Of a stretch of DNA of 35,498 bases, positions 27,088 to 35,000 are shown one piece after another (the stretch's first letter is position 1; each line of letters opens with the position of its first letter). The position numbers and the translations under genes are program-made. The notes under the pieces were generated by a model. The model did no database searches. It was not told the origin of the DNA and saw nothing but the letters and a program-made list of their open reading frames with translations. This DNA comes from a virus: the IMG/VR virus record IMGVR_UViG_3300037070_005820, positions 1 through 35,498 of that record, one strand, 5' to 3'.

Positions 27088-27522
27088 GTGTCCCCCAACA
27101 TCGCGGGCTTCAAAGAGGCGCAGGAACGCCTACGCGAGAAGCTTGGCTTCGACATCCGTTTCTACACGCCGCTGCCGAAGACCTATCCGCCCGGCACCGA
27201 GCTCGACCCTGAAACGGGGAAGCCCTACAACGCCACGATCCGCCCGACCGCTTCCGGCTGGGCTAGCGCCAGCGTTCGCTGCTCGGTAGTGAGTAGACCG
27301 TTCGGGCTCTCGCGCACCGGCATCGAGGACCAGACGGAGTCGACGGCGCTCGGCATCATGAGCAACACGTCGGTGGGTCTGATCATGAGCGAGGAGGACT
27401 GGCCGACCGCCTCGGGCGCCACCGAGTTCGAGCACCTGGAGATCCGCTACGAGATCCGCGACGACACGCCCGATAGCCTTGGCGGGGCGACACGCCACAT
27501 CGTGGTAGGAGAGCAGAAGTAA
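27088..27522 (+). CDS. Probable head-closure/neck protein (144 aa)
   Basis: GTG 27088 starts two bases after the previous stop. Residues 1-20 are a helix (FKEAQERLREKLGF). Residues 22-60 are FYTPLPKTYPPGTELDPETG, a Pro-rich strand region. Residues 60-144 hold strands with SASVRCSVVSRPF and FEHLEIRYEIRDDTP. Position after the adaptor and before the tail terminator fits the head-closure (stopper) protein, but the family is not recognised by sequence. The end overlaps the next gene by TAATG. Confidence 0.5.
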   Translation: MSPNIAGFKEAQERLREKLGFDIRFYTPLPKTYPPGTELDPETGKPYNATIRPTASGWASASVRCSVVSRPFGLSRTGIEDQTESTALGIMSNTSVGLIMSEEDWPTASGATEFEHLEIRYEIRDDTPDSLGGATRHIVVGEQK

Positions 27523-28013
27523 TGGCCGACGTTTCGCGCTATACCAAGATCGAGCAGAGTCTCCAGACGTACGTCAAGGACCAGTTGTTCAACGTGCAGG
27601 GGATCGGGGCCGACCAGGTGGCAGTCGAAGATGCCTTCGAGTACGAGCGCTTCGAGGCCGGGCTCGACAAGACCTACGTGGCGGCTGGTTTCAACTTCGA
27701 CGACGGCGGCGAGCAGGCGGAATGCGGGTCATCGTTGCGTCGTTACGTCCACTCGATCGAGTTCTACGTCTTCGCCGACTCACCGCAAATGGGCGAGCAG
27801 GTCGCTGAGATCATCAAGCAGGCGGTGATCCGGGACGAAGTGATCGCACTGCACGACTACGGTGCTACCGGCGCTCCGATCATCGACTACCTGGAGATCC
27901 TGCCGCGCGGCGGGGCGCGGGCCGAGAGGATTCCAGTGCGCGATCCACGGCCGTGGGAGGAGAACATCTACCGCACCACGGTCAAGGTGGTTGACGAGTG
28001 GTATCCGGAGTAG
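27522..28013 (+). CDS. Probable tail terminator protein (163 aa)
   Basis: ATG 27522 overlaps the previous stop. The layout fits tail terminator/completion proteins: an N-terminal helix (YTKIEQSLQTYVKDQLFNVQ), then strands with YVHSIEFYVFADSPQMGEQV (helix follows), then HDYGATGAPIIDYLEILPRG and a last strand ENIYRTTVKVVDEWYPE. The alternation alpha-beta-beta-alpha-beta-beta is as in gpU/gp17-like proteins. The gene immediately after starts with no gap. Confidence 0.55.
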   Translation: MADVSRYTKIEQSLQTYVKDQLFNVQGIGADQVAVEDAFEYERFEAGLDKTYVAAGFNFDDGGEQAECGSSLRRYVHSIEFYVFADSPQMGEQVAEIIKQAVIRDEVIALHDYGATGAPIIDYLEILPRGGARAERIPVRDPRPWEENIYRTTVKVVDEWYPE

Positions 28014-28826
28014 ATGGCCAGCGCGCGTGAACTGCTGACGCGGCTGGAGCGTGACTTCCAGGTCTACGGAGACCGTGAGGAGTTCTGGGAGTTCTTCGCT
28101 TCGTCGCAGATGGCCGAAGGGATGCTTGGAATCTCGACTTTGGCCCGCGTTACACCCGACCCGCTGTTGCGTACCCAGCTACTAGAACTGATCAAGGAAC
28201 TCCGCGCGGAACTACGGGTGCTCGCTGTCAAAACAGCGAAGGATGCCGACAGGCTGATCGGCGAGGTCCTTGAGGCCGAGCAGGTGCGCCCGGACACCAA
28301 CAAGGATCACCACCTGAAGGACAACATCAAGTCGATGCCGTATCCCGGTGCGGCATCGCTGGGTGCTGTTGGGATTGCCTCGATAGAGGTCCTCGATCGC
28401 ACCGTGAATCCGCGTGGTGGCAGCGATCGGCCCTACTGGATAGTGATCGAGGAAGGGTCGGACATCCACCAGCCACAGCTGCGGGGACGGCGACTGTTCG
28501 GCAAGTTCTTCGGACCCTCCGGATCGTCGCGGCCGAGCCCGTCGAGGTTCCGTCAAGACTCGTCTTTCATCTTCTCCAAGGACGCCCAGTTTCCCGGACA
28601 GGGCAGCGGTGGTGGGTTCGGTGTCGTCGAGAATGCGATCAAAGGCCAACACTTCCTGGGCCGTGGTAGCGACGCCGCCTGGGGAGAGTACGTGGGAGCG
28701 ATCGCCGCAATCGACTCGCGCTACTCGGTTCGCCTGGCGGCACTAGTCAACGCAGCTGCGGGTCGTGTGACTCAGGCCGCTCGTGAAGCTGAATTGCTGG
28801 CAGCCGCACGCTTCCGGCGCTTCTAA
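28014..28826 (+). CDS. Neck/tail-completion protein, HK97 gp10-like (270 aa)
   Basis: The ATG follows the TAG with no gap. Residues 1-100 are helical (LLTRLERDFQVYGDREEFWE, then LLRTQLLELIKELRAELRVL). The middle shows VRPDTNKDHHLKDNIKSMPY and strands with RPYWIVIEEGSDIHQ. Near the C-terminus IKGQHFLGRGSDAAWGEYVG matches the 'rpaHfl..a' ending common in HK97-gp10-type proteins. A neck or tail-completion role is inferred from this and the position. It is followed after 7 bases by promoter copy 8. Confidence 0.5.
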   Translation: MASARELLTRLERDFQVYGDREEFWEFFASSQMAEGMLGISTLARVTPDPLLRTQLLELIKELRAELRVLAVKTAKDADRLIGEVLEAEQVRPDTNKDHHLKDNIKSMPYPGAASLGAVGIASIEVLDRTVNPRGGSDRPYWIVIEEGSDIHQPQLRGRRLFGKFFGPSGSSRPSPSRFRQDSSFIFSKDAQFPGQGSGGGFGVVENAIKGQHFLGRGSDAAWGEYVGAIAAIDSRYSVRLAALVNAAAGRVTQAAREAELLAAARFRRF

Positions 28827-28833
28827 GGGCGCT

Positions 28834-28844
28834 CGTATATTAGG
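28834..28844 (+). promoter_or_regulatory. CGTATATTAGG promoter element (copy 8)
   Basis: The flanking string GCGCTCG before the hexamer is identical to copy 4. The TATATT hexamer ends 34 bases before TTG 28876 and 46 bases before ATG 28888, so the tail transcript would carry a short leader. It may drive the tail gene block. Confidence 0.65.
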
Positions 28845-28887
28845 TCGCGAGTCCCTATGGGGACACGGCACGGCGTTGCACAATGGC

Positions 28888-29166
28888 ATGGGTGTCTTCA
28901 ACGACTACGTAGACCGACGGAGGGCCAAGTATCTAGCGAAGACGCTTGAGAAGTGGGACGTAGAGGTAGAGCCGAAGCTGATGAGGGTCCTTGAGGACTA
29001 CCCCGGCGACACACAGGATCTACTCGATGCGATCGACGACTTCAAGCGCACTGTCCGGGGCCGGTACCGGGACTTCGCAACAGACGTGACCGACGTGATG
29101 AAGGGCGCAGACACACCGATCATCAACGACTTGGCCGTGGAGATCCGCGACCGCCTCGGGGCATAA
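28888..29166 (+). CDS. Small charged helical tail protein (92 aa)
   Basis: ATG 28888 is chosen because the frame upstream of it runs into the promoter element and the previous gene; TTG 28876 is possible. The protein is all helix and charged: VFNDYVDRRRAKYLAKTLEK, then MRVLEDYPGDTQDLLDAIDD and RGRYRDFATDVTDVMKGADT. It lies directly before the major tail protein. It could be a tail assembly or stabilising protein. No family was recognised, and no clear ribosome-binding site was seen. Confidence 0.5.
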   Translation: MGVFNDYVDRRRAKYLAKTLEKWDVEVEPKLMRVLEDYPGDTQDLLDAIDDFKRTVRGRYRDFATDVTDVMKGADTPIINDLAVEIRDRLGA

Positions 29167-29183
29167 GAGGGAGCACTTAGCGA

Positions 29184-30449
29184 ATGTCACTCAACGCCGG
29201 TTCCATCCTTCTGCTCAACGGCAACAACGTCGTCGACCGTCTCCAGGGCCACGGGCTCGGCGACGTGCGTGTTCCCGTTGACACGATCCGTGAGACCGGC
29301 AACGTCGACATCGTCGAGAAGGTCCCGACCGAGGCCGACTTCTCGTTCACGCTCGAAGGGCTCGATACCTCGATCGAGCTCGAAGCGTTCCTGACCGGCC
29401 AGTCCGGCTCGCAGGCCTCGGCGTCCTCGCCGGGCGCGGGAGACCCAGACGGCACCGAGTACAAGGTGCTGGAGAACTGCCAGCACGTCAACCTGCCCTC
29501 GCCCTGGAAGGACGCGTCCACCGGCTCGGCTGGCGTCGTCGGCGGCGGCCATCTGATCCCCGGCTACTACCTGACGCGGATCCGCTACCGCTTCGGCGTG
29601 ACGGACAACGCGGTCCAGGAGGCAGAACTCACGGGCGGCTCCTTCTACTACGGCCGCTTCGCGCCGCGCGAGGAGCAGTACACCGGCAACGGTGTCACCA
29701 CCGCCTTCGCCACGACCGACCCCGCGATTCGCTACCGCAAGGGCGGTCACGAGGGCACCACCTTCCGGTCGGTCTTCGGCGTGCTGGTCAGCGGCGTGCC
29801 GCAGACCGAAGGCGTCGACTACACCGTCGTAGGCGGCGCGGGGGCACCGGGCTCGGTCGCGACCGTCACCTTCCTGACCGCACCGGCAAACGGCGCGGTC
29901 GTCAAGGTCGCCTACTTCACGTCGACCCAGAAGACCTACCCGAAGTCCGTCCACGCCTCCACGGTCACCAAGCCGGGCGCGGTGCGCGGTCGCAACATCT
30001 GCGTCTCGATCGCCACGGCCTCGGGTTCGTCCTACACGCAGATCGGCGGCATCCAGTCAGTCGAGGTCGAAGGTTCGATCGACGGCGAACTCGAACGCGA
30101 GTTCTGCAACGAGGACCCGACCGGCCGACGTGTCGACGGCTTCGACGTGAACGGCACGGTGACGCTGCGCGCACGCGACATCGACCGCTTCTTCGACGTG
30201 ATGAGCCTGATCACCGGCATCACCACCGAGTCCGAACTGATCGGCTGGTTGAACACCAACCAGGTGAAGCTGAAGATCGAGATCCAGAACCCGAAGAACC
30301 CCGGCGCGATCCTGAAGACGCTCTGGGTCGACGACGCCGTCTTCCAGATTCCCGGCACGGGTGTGCGGGTGAACTCGCCGATCGACTTCGCGATGCGCTT
30401 CGAGTCGAACGCCGGTCACCTGTCGGTTTACAAGGGCGCCAAGGCGTAG
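29184..30449 (+). CDS. Major tail protein with inserted domain (421 aa)
   Basis: It polymerises into the tail tube. ATG 29184 has GAGGGAG about 9 bases upstream. Residues 1-75 and 270-421 look like the tube fold: VDRLQGHGLGDVRVPVDTIR, EADFSFTLEGLDTSIELEAF, then VEVEGSIDGELEREFCNEDP, FDVNGTVTLRARDIDRFFDV and a last VNSPIDFAMRFESNAGH. Residues about 167-255 are an extra beta domain of a type common in phage surface proteins (YTGNGVTTAFATTDP, VLVSGVPQTEGVDYTV, VATVTFLTAPANGAVVKVAY). Placement before the tail chaperones and tape measure supports the call, and codon use is strongly G/C-ending. Confidence 0.8.
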   Translation: MSLNAGSILLLNGNNVVDRLQGHGLGDVRVPVDTIRETGNVDIVEKVPTEADFSFTLEGLDTSIELEAFLTGQSGSQASASSPGAGDPDGTEYKVLENCQHVNLPSPWKDASTGSAGVVGGGHLIPGYYLTRIRYRFGVTDNAVQEAELTGGSFYYGRFAPREEQYTGNGVTTAFATTDPAIRYRKGGHEGTTFRSVFGVLVSGVPQTEGVDYTVVGGAGAPGSVATVTFLTAPANGAVVKVAYFTSTQKTYPKSVHASTVTKPGAVRGRNICVSIATASGSSYTQIGGIQSVEVEGSIDGELEREFCNEDPTGRRVDGFDVNGTVTLRARDIDRFFDVMSLITGITTESELIGWLNTNQVKLKIEIQNPKNPGAILKTLWVDDAVFQIPGTGVRVNSPIDFAMRFESNAGHLSVYKGAKA

Positions 30450-30453
30450 GGTC

Positions 30454-30732
30454 GTGCCCGGTAAGTACCGGAAGCTCGACACGCCGACTTCTGGCAAGGC
30501 CGAGGTCCGCGCAGCGATGCTCAAGGCGAACGCCCACAGCGGGCGCTCACGTACGACGCAGGCGATCGCCCGCAACGTCGGGCCTGGCGTCACGGCGGCT
30601 TCAGTCCAGACAGTGCTGACCCAGCTGGTCATCGACGGTCACGTCACGAGCAGCAGCGGCAGCCACACGCTCACCACGGCGGGCCTCACGCAGGCCCGCC
30701 TTCATCCACACCCCAGGTACACTTCCGTATGA
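30454..30732 (+). CDS. Small winged-helix-like protein (92 aa)
   Basis: GTG 30454 starts 4 bases after the tail protein stop. Residues 15-75 read helix (KAEVRAAMLKANAHS), helix (TTQAIARNVG), recognition-type helix (TAASVQTVLTQLVIDGHV) and a short wing (TSSSGSHTLTTAG). This resembles a winged helix-turn-helix DNA-binding domain. The last 15 residues overlap a hairpin. The place between tail tube and tail chaperone genes is unusual for a regulator, so it may be a structural protein with this fold. Confidence 0.5.
   Translation: MPGKYRKLDTPTSGKAEVRAAMLKANAHSGRSRTTQAIARNVGPGVTAASVQTVLTQLVIDGHVTSSSGSHTLTTAGLTQARLHPHPRYTSV
30678..30700 (+). terminator. GC hairpin, weak terminator candidate
   Basis: GGCGGGCCT pairs perfectly with AGGCCCGCC around a five-base loop, followed by TTCATCC, which is only weakly T-rich. 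It lies in the end of the 30454 coding frame. It may attenuate transcription from the very strongly needed major tail gene into the chaperone genes. Confidence 0.45.
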
Positions 30733-30768
30733 CATAGCGCCCTCGGGCGCGCACGATGGCTAACAAGG

Positions 30769-30829
30769 CGCCCCTTGGCGGGGCACGGCAGACACAACAC
30801 GGCGACCGCGCCGCCCCCGCCAAGGGGCG
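30769..30829 (+). promoter_or_regulatory. 15-bp perfect inverted repeat in the chaperone leader
   Basis: CGCCCCTTGGCGGGG (30769-30783) is exactly complementary to 30815-30829 across a 31-base loop. It lies in the 119-base gap before ATG 30852, ending 22 bases before the start. A smaller GCGCCC-TC-GGGCGC palindrome is at 30737-30750. Neither has a T-run, so an RNA control structure or a weak terminator of tail gene readthrough is more likely than a classic terminator. Confidence 0.6.
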
Positions 30830-30851
30830 TTCGCATGAGGAGGTCAGGCAT

Positions 30852-31709
30852 ATGGCAACCGAGGAAATAACGGAAGAGCAGGTCGAGGAGAAGTCGGCGG
30901 CGGTCGCTGGCGAGGTCAGCCGCATGTGGCGCTGGTCGCTCTCGGTGCACATTGGCGAGGGCGCCGCAGAGTGCGCCGCTGAGCACGAGGACGAGCCCGG
31001 CAAGTGGGTGGGCGAGCCCTGCGGGGACGAGTCACACTTCCACGCCTGGTGCCGCCTGCCGAACGGCTATCAGGACCGCGACATCCGTGAGAAGGCGCTG
31101 GCGGCTAAGGCGCGGCGGATCCGCGAACTCAACGACCAGAACTCGGACGCCTTCGTGATCCTGGACCAGGAGATCCTCACGCTGGCGAGCCCGGAGAACA
31201 AGGAGCACATGCTGGATGAACTGGTCGGCTCACACTGGGCCGAGGACCAGATCGAAGCGGTCGACGAGGTCGAGAAGGACGAGCGCTTCGAGCACATCGA
31301 ACAGGACCGCCAGGAGCTCCAGCGGCTGCTTGCGATCGACCCGGACAAGCGTGACGCTGAGGCGGCCGAGCGCATCGAGGAGCACTTCGACGCGTACATC
31401 GAGGCGATTCGCTCGAAGGTGAAGGAACTCCAGGAGCCGCGTCGCGCTGCGCTCGAAGATCTCGCCATCGATGCGCTGGCCAACCAGGTGCGCCAGGGCC
31501 GGATCGAGCGTGCCGGGGACGAGGCCTACAACCACTCGCACGCCACCTGGACGATCTTCATCGGCACGCGCCTGGTGACGAACCACAACACGCGCGTGTT
31601 CTCACAGCTGGACGAACTGATGGACCAGGCACCCGAAGTCATCGACTCCCTGCGTGACGTGTTCGGCGAGCTCAGGCTGGCGGCGCACGAGGGAGCGGTG
31701 GGAAACTGA
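30852..31709 (+). CDS. Tail assembly chaperone, short form (285 aa)
   Basis: Tail assembly chaperones bind the tape measure and recruit tube subunits. The assignment comes from position between major tail protein and tape measure and from the frameshift signal at its 3' end. ATG 30852 has GAGGAGG upstream; an in-frame ATG at 30756 is rejected because it lies before a big inverted repeat. Residues 1-25 are acidic, 25-75 hold a Cys/His cluster (ECAAEHEDEP, GEPCGDESHFHAWC) and the rest is charged helix (ERFEHIEQDRQELQRLLAID). The product ends VGN-stop within the slippery site. Confidence 0.8.
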   Translation: MATEEITEEQVEEKSAAVAGEVSRMWRWSLSVHIGEGAAECAAEHEDEPGKWVGEPCGDESHFHAWCRLPNGYQDRDIREKALAAKARRIRELNDQNSDAFVILDQEILTLASPENKEHMLDELVGSHWAEDQIEAVDEVEKDERFEHIEQDRQELQRLLAIDPDKRDAEAAERIEEHFDAYIEAIRSKVKELQEPRRAALEDLAIDALANQVRQGRIERAGDEAYNHSHATWTIFIGTRLVTNHNTRVFSQLDELMDQAPEVIDSLRDVFGELRLAAHEGAVGN

Positions 31710-32029
31710 TTACGAGCGATGCGTGGCTGGACACGGTACGCATCGCTCGTGACTTCGGTGACGTGTCCGTTCTCTTCCCGCCCGGTATCACCAGCCTCCA
31801 CGATTGCCCGGGTCCGGTCTTTGATGCGATCCGGCTGGCGAACTTCTTCCTCAGCTTTGAGGAAATGCGGGAAGAGGACCGACCACCCAAATCAATCTGG
31901 CTCGACGGCGAGAAACTCAACGCCCACCTGCGCGCTGTCAGTGCTAAGTACGAGCGAGAGGCGGGGGGTAGTAGCCGCAACGAAGAAGTCCTCTACAACG
32001 ACGCGGCAAAAGACCTGATCGTGGACTAG
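30852..32029 (+). CDS. Tail assembly chaperone, frameshifted long form (about 392 aa)
   Basis: After the slip at GGGAAAC, translation continues in the -1 frame from base 31706 (CTG ATT ACG) to the TAG at 32027-32029. It appends 107 residues to the 285 of the short form. The added part is sensible protein with no ATG of its own near its true beginning: LITSDAWLDTVRIARDFGDV, then LFPPGITSLHDCPGPVFDAI, then RLANFFLSFEEMREEDRPPK. This is the gpG/gpGT arrangement known from lambda, where a minor long form carries the domain that binds tail protein. A GTG at 31763 could start a stand-alone version but has no good ribosome-binding site. Confidence 0.88.
31700..31750 (+). promoter_or_regulatory. -1 programmed frameshift signal with stem-loop
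   Basis: GGGAAAC (31700-31706) is a canonical X_XXY_YYZ heptamer in the right phase (GTG GGA AAC TGA), with the stop codon directly after. Five bases later ACGAGCGATGCG (31712-31723) pairs perfectly with CGCATCGCTCGT (31739-31750) around a 15-base loop. Spacer, stem length and stop position are all as expected. Confidence 0.93.
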
Positions 32030-35000
32030 ATGGCCGATCCGTCCAGACAGCCACCGCGCGACGCCAACGCACCGAAGATCCTCGAAACGCTGGCGCGGAT
32101 CGATCGCAATGCAGCAGCGGCGCGAGCCGAGCGCCGTGCTGATGCTGCACGCGGAACAGCCACTGCGGGTGGGGTAGCGGGCGGCGGCATCACGCAAGGC
32201 GCTGGCGAAGCCGAACTTCAACGACGAGTTCGGCTTATTCGTGAGGGAAGGCTAGAAAATAGGCAGCTGACGCGGGAAATGCAGCAGCAGTTGCAGGCCC
32301 AGCTGCGACTGAACGAGGCGATTGCGCGGGGGGCACAGACCGGGCTCGTGATACCGCAGCGTGGGGCTCGCCCGGCACTGCGAGCGCAGGAGATCGCGGC
32401 GATCCAAGCAGGGCGGGGAATCCAGCCGATCTCTGTGAGTCCGGTCCCGCTCGGACCGCAGCAGCAGATAATCACAGCGGGCTATCGCCAGCGACGTGAC
32501 CACCTGGCCGAGATCGCGGCCGACGAACAGAAGATCGCGTCGCAACGTCTCGCCGCCGAAGGACAGATCCTGGCGCGACGGGTACAGGGGCTTGTCCAGG
32601 AGGAGCGTCAGCGTCGCTCGGTCGCGCGCGATCCACTTACGCGCTCACCGCTGGCTCGGCATCTGGTCTACAGCGGTTTCGACCCACTGTTGAACAGGCC
32701 GGGCCTAGAAGGTACGGACGACCCGTATAGACGGACCTCAGAGTATCGTCGGCAGACGATCCGTGGGCCAGCCGGACGCAGGCTCCAGAGTTACCGAGCC
32801 GATCCCTTCCTTGGCATCGAGTCGGCGCGGCTAGGTGATGTCAATCGCGGCCGGGTAGCGGGCTACTACACGGAACTCCAGCGCGGCGCGCGGATCCAGT
32901 CCGAGGCGTCTCAGCAGATGCGCCGCCACGGTGCGCTCACTACTGAGTTCCTTCAGGCGCTTGCGCGCGGCGAGACGACGCTGGCCGAGTTCCGCTTCCA
33001 GATGGGCGCGACGATCGGCAAGTTCGCCGGATGGACGGCGGCAGCCACCGCCGTCTACGGAGTCGTTGGTGCGATCGGTGCGCTCGGGCAGGGTGCGGTC
33101 GCGCAGTTGACGGGTGTCCGCGAGCTCAGCCGCTACGTCACAGAGGACTTCGACGCCGACGCTGCCGGGCGGCGCTTCCGTGACTTGTCCTACCGCTTCA
33201 ATGTGCCGCTGGAGACGGTTGCGCAAGCCTCCACGGGTGTCGCCCAGGTTTACAAGGACCAGGAACAGGCGCTCACTGCGACCGAGGTCGTGCTCAAGGC
33301 GGTGCGCGTCGGCAACATCGAGGCTGCCGACGCGACCAAGTATTTCGGAGCGATCGCCCGAGGGTTCCGCCTGGATGCCAAGGAACTGCCGGTCATCCTC
33401 GACCAATTCAACGAGGCGCAGAACCGCCTCGGTCTGACCATTCCAGACTCGGCAGCCGGTGTCGCCCGTGCCGCCGCCTCCTGGAACCAGGCCGGTGGCT
33501 CGATCGAGCAGCTGGTCGCCCTGATGGGCACGCTGCGCTACCTGAGTGGGGAGACGGGAACCACCGTCGGTACTGCCCTGGTGCGCTCGGTGGCGAACGT
33601 GCGGCGCCCGAGCAACATCAAGACGCTCCAGCGCTACGGGATCAACCCCGAGGGCTCGATCGACCAGATCTTCCAGCAGGCGATCGAACGCGCGCCTTCA
33701 CTCGACCGCTTCCAGCGGCTCGACCTCGCCGCACATGGCCTCTCGACGCCGCAGTACGGACGCTTCTTCACAGCGCTGCTCGGCAACACGGACGTGTACC
33801 GGCGCGTCCAGGGCGTGACGGATCCACAGCGCGCCAAGGGCTCGGCCGACAAGGAACTCAAGGTTGTGCTGAGCGAGGTCCGTGAGCAGATCACGCGGAT
33901 CGGTGTGCAACTGGGGATCCTGGGCGCCAACCTCGCATCGTCTGGTCTCCTCGATGTCTTCGGCGGGCTCTTGCAGACGTTGAACCTGACACTGCGGGTG
34001 ACCAACCAGCTGCTCGAACTCTTTAATCTGTTGCCAGAGCCGTTGCGTAAGGCGGCGGCCTACGGTGTCGAGCTCTACGGCGCGGCTGCCCTGCTACGGC
34101 GCACTGGGCTCGGCAGCGCGCTCGCGGAGCGCACCGGCATCAGAGGGCTCGGGGCGAGTGAAGCCGAACTCGCGCGACGTGACGCCATACGAACGGGTCG
34201 CGCGGTTGTGGGCAATCTCGCTAACGAGCGCGAGCAGGTTGCCAATCGTTTGGTAGGTACGCGGTCGCAGATCTACATCAAGTCGGCGCAGGTGGAGGAC
34301 CTTAACCGCGAGCGTCAGCTTTTGGCTGCGCAGGGCGGTAGCCAGCAGCAACTTCAGCGGGCGCAGCAGAAGATCACCGCCGAGACAAAGGTGATCAACG
34401 CACTACGCGAAGAGGACGCTCTACTGACCGCGCAGCAGGCGACGATCGCGCGTCAGCACGCAGCGACACAGGCCGAGGTTGTGGCACTCCAGAAGCGGCG
34501 GATCGGTGTTGCAGAGTCATCGCTGCTGGCTGGCGCCGGGGGGGCTCAGACACCAGTAGTGGCGAGGCCGCCGCGTGTTCTGTCAGACCAAGGGCGCCGG
34601 GTCCAGACAGCGATGGCGCTACACGTGGCCAACACGGCGGTGCTCGCGGAAAATCTTCAGCGACAGGGTCTCGGTGTCCAGCGGCTGGGGGTAACAGGTC
34701 GTGCTCTGGAGCGCGCTGGGTATGCGACGGCGCGCATCACGGGGCGCACTGTTACTCGGTTGGGTCGTGTGGGCGGCGCCCTACGTGGAGCGGGCGCCGG
34801 GCTCGGTGGCGTAGCGAGGACGCTTGCGAGTTCACTGGGACCGCTCGATTACTTGCTACTCGGCGGCCTGGCGGCGTACGAGATCGTCTCCTCGTCGATT
34901 GAGAAGGACCGTCAGACCAACGAGCGGATAAAGCGCCTGCGGTCAGACCCCAAGACCCAGGGCGAAATCGACAAGCAGCTAAAGGAGGCGACCAAACTCG

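Noticed and set aside
28783-28887. Upstream start of the 28888 gene at ATG 28783
   Set aside because: This would begin inside the 28014-28826 gene and translate the promoter element. The sequence before 28876 has no coding character of its own.
30756-30851. N-terminal extension of the tail chaperone from ATG 30756
   Set aside because: It would translate both arms of the 15-bp inverted repeat and has no ribosome-binding site, while ATG 30852 has GAGGAGG.
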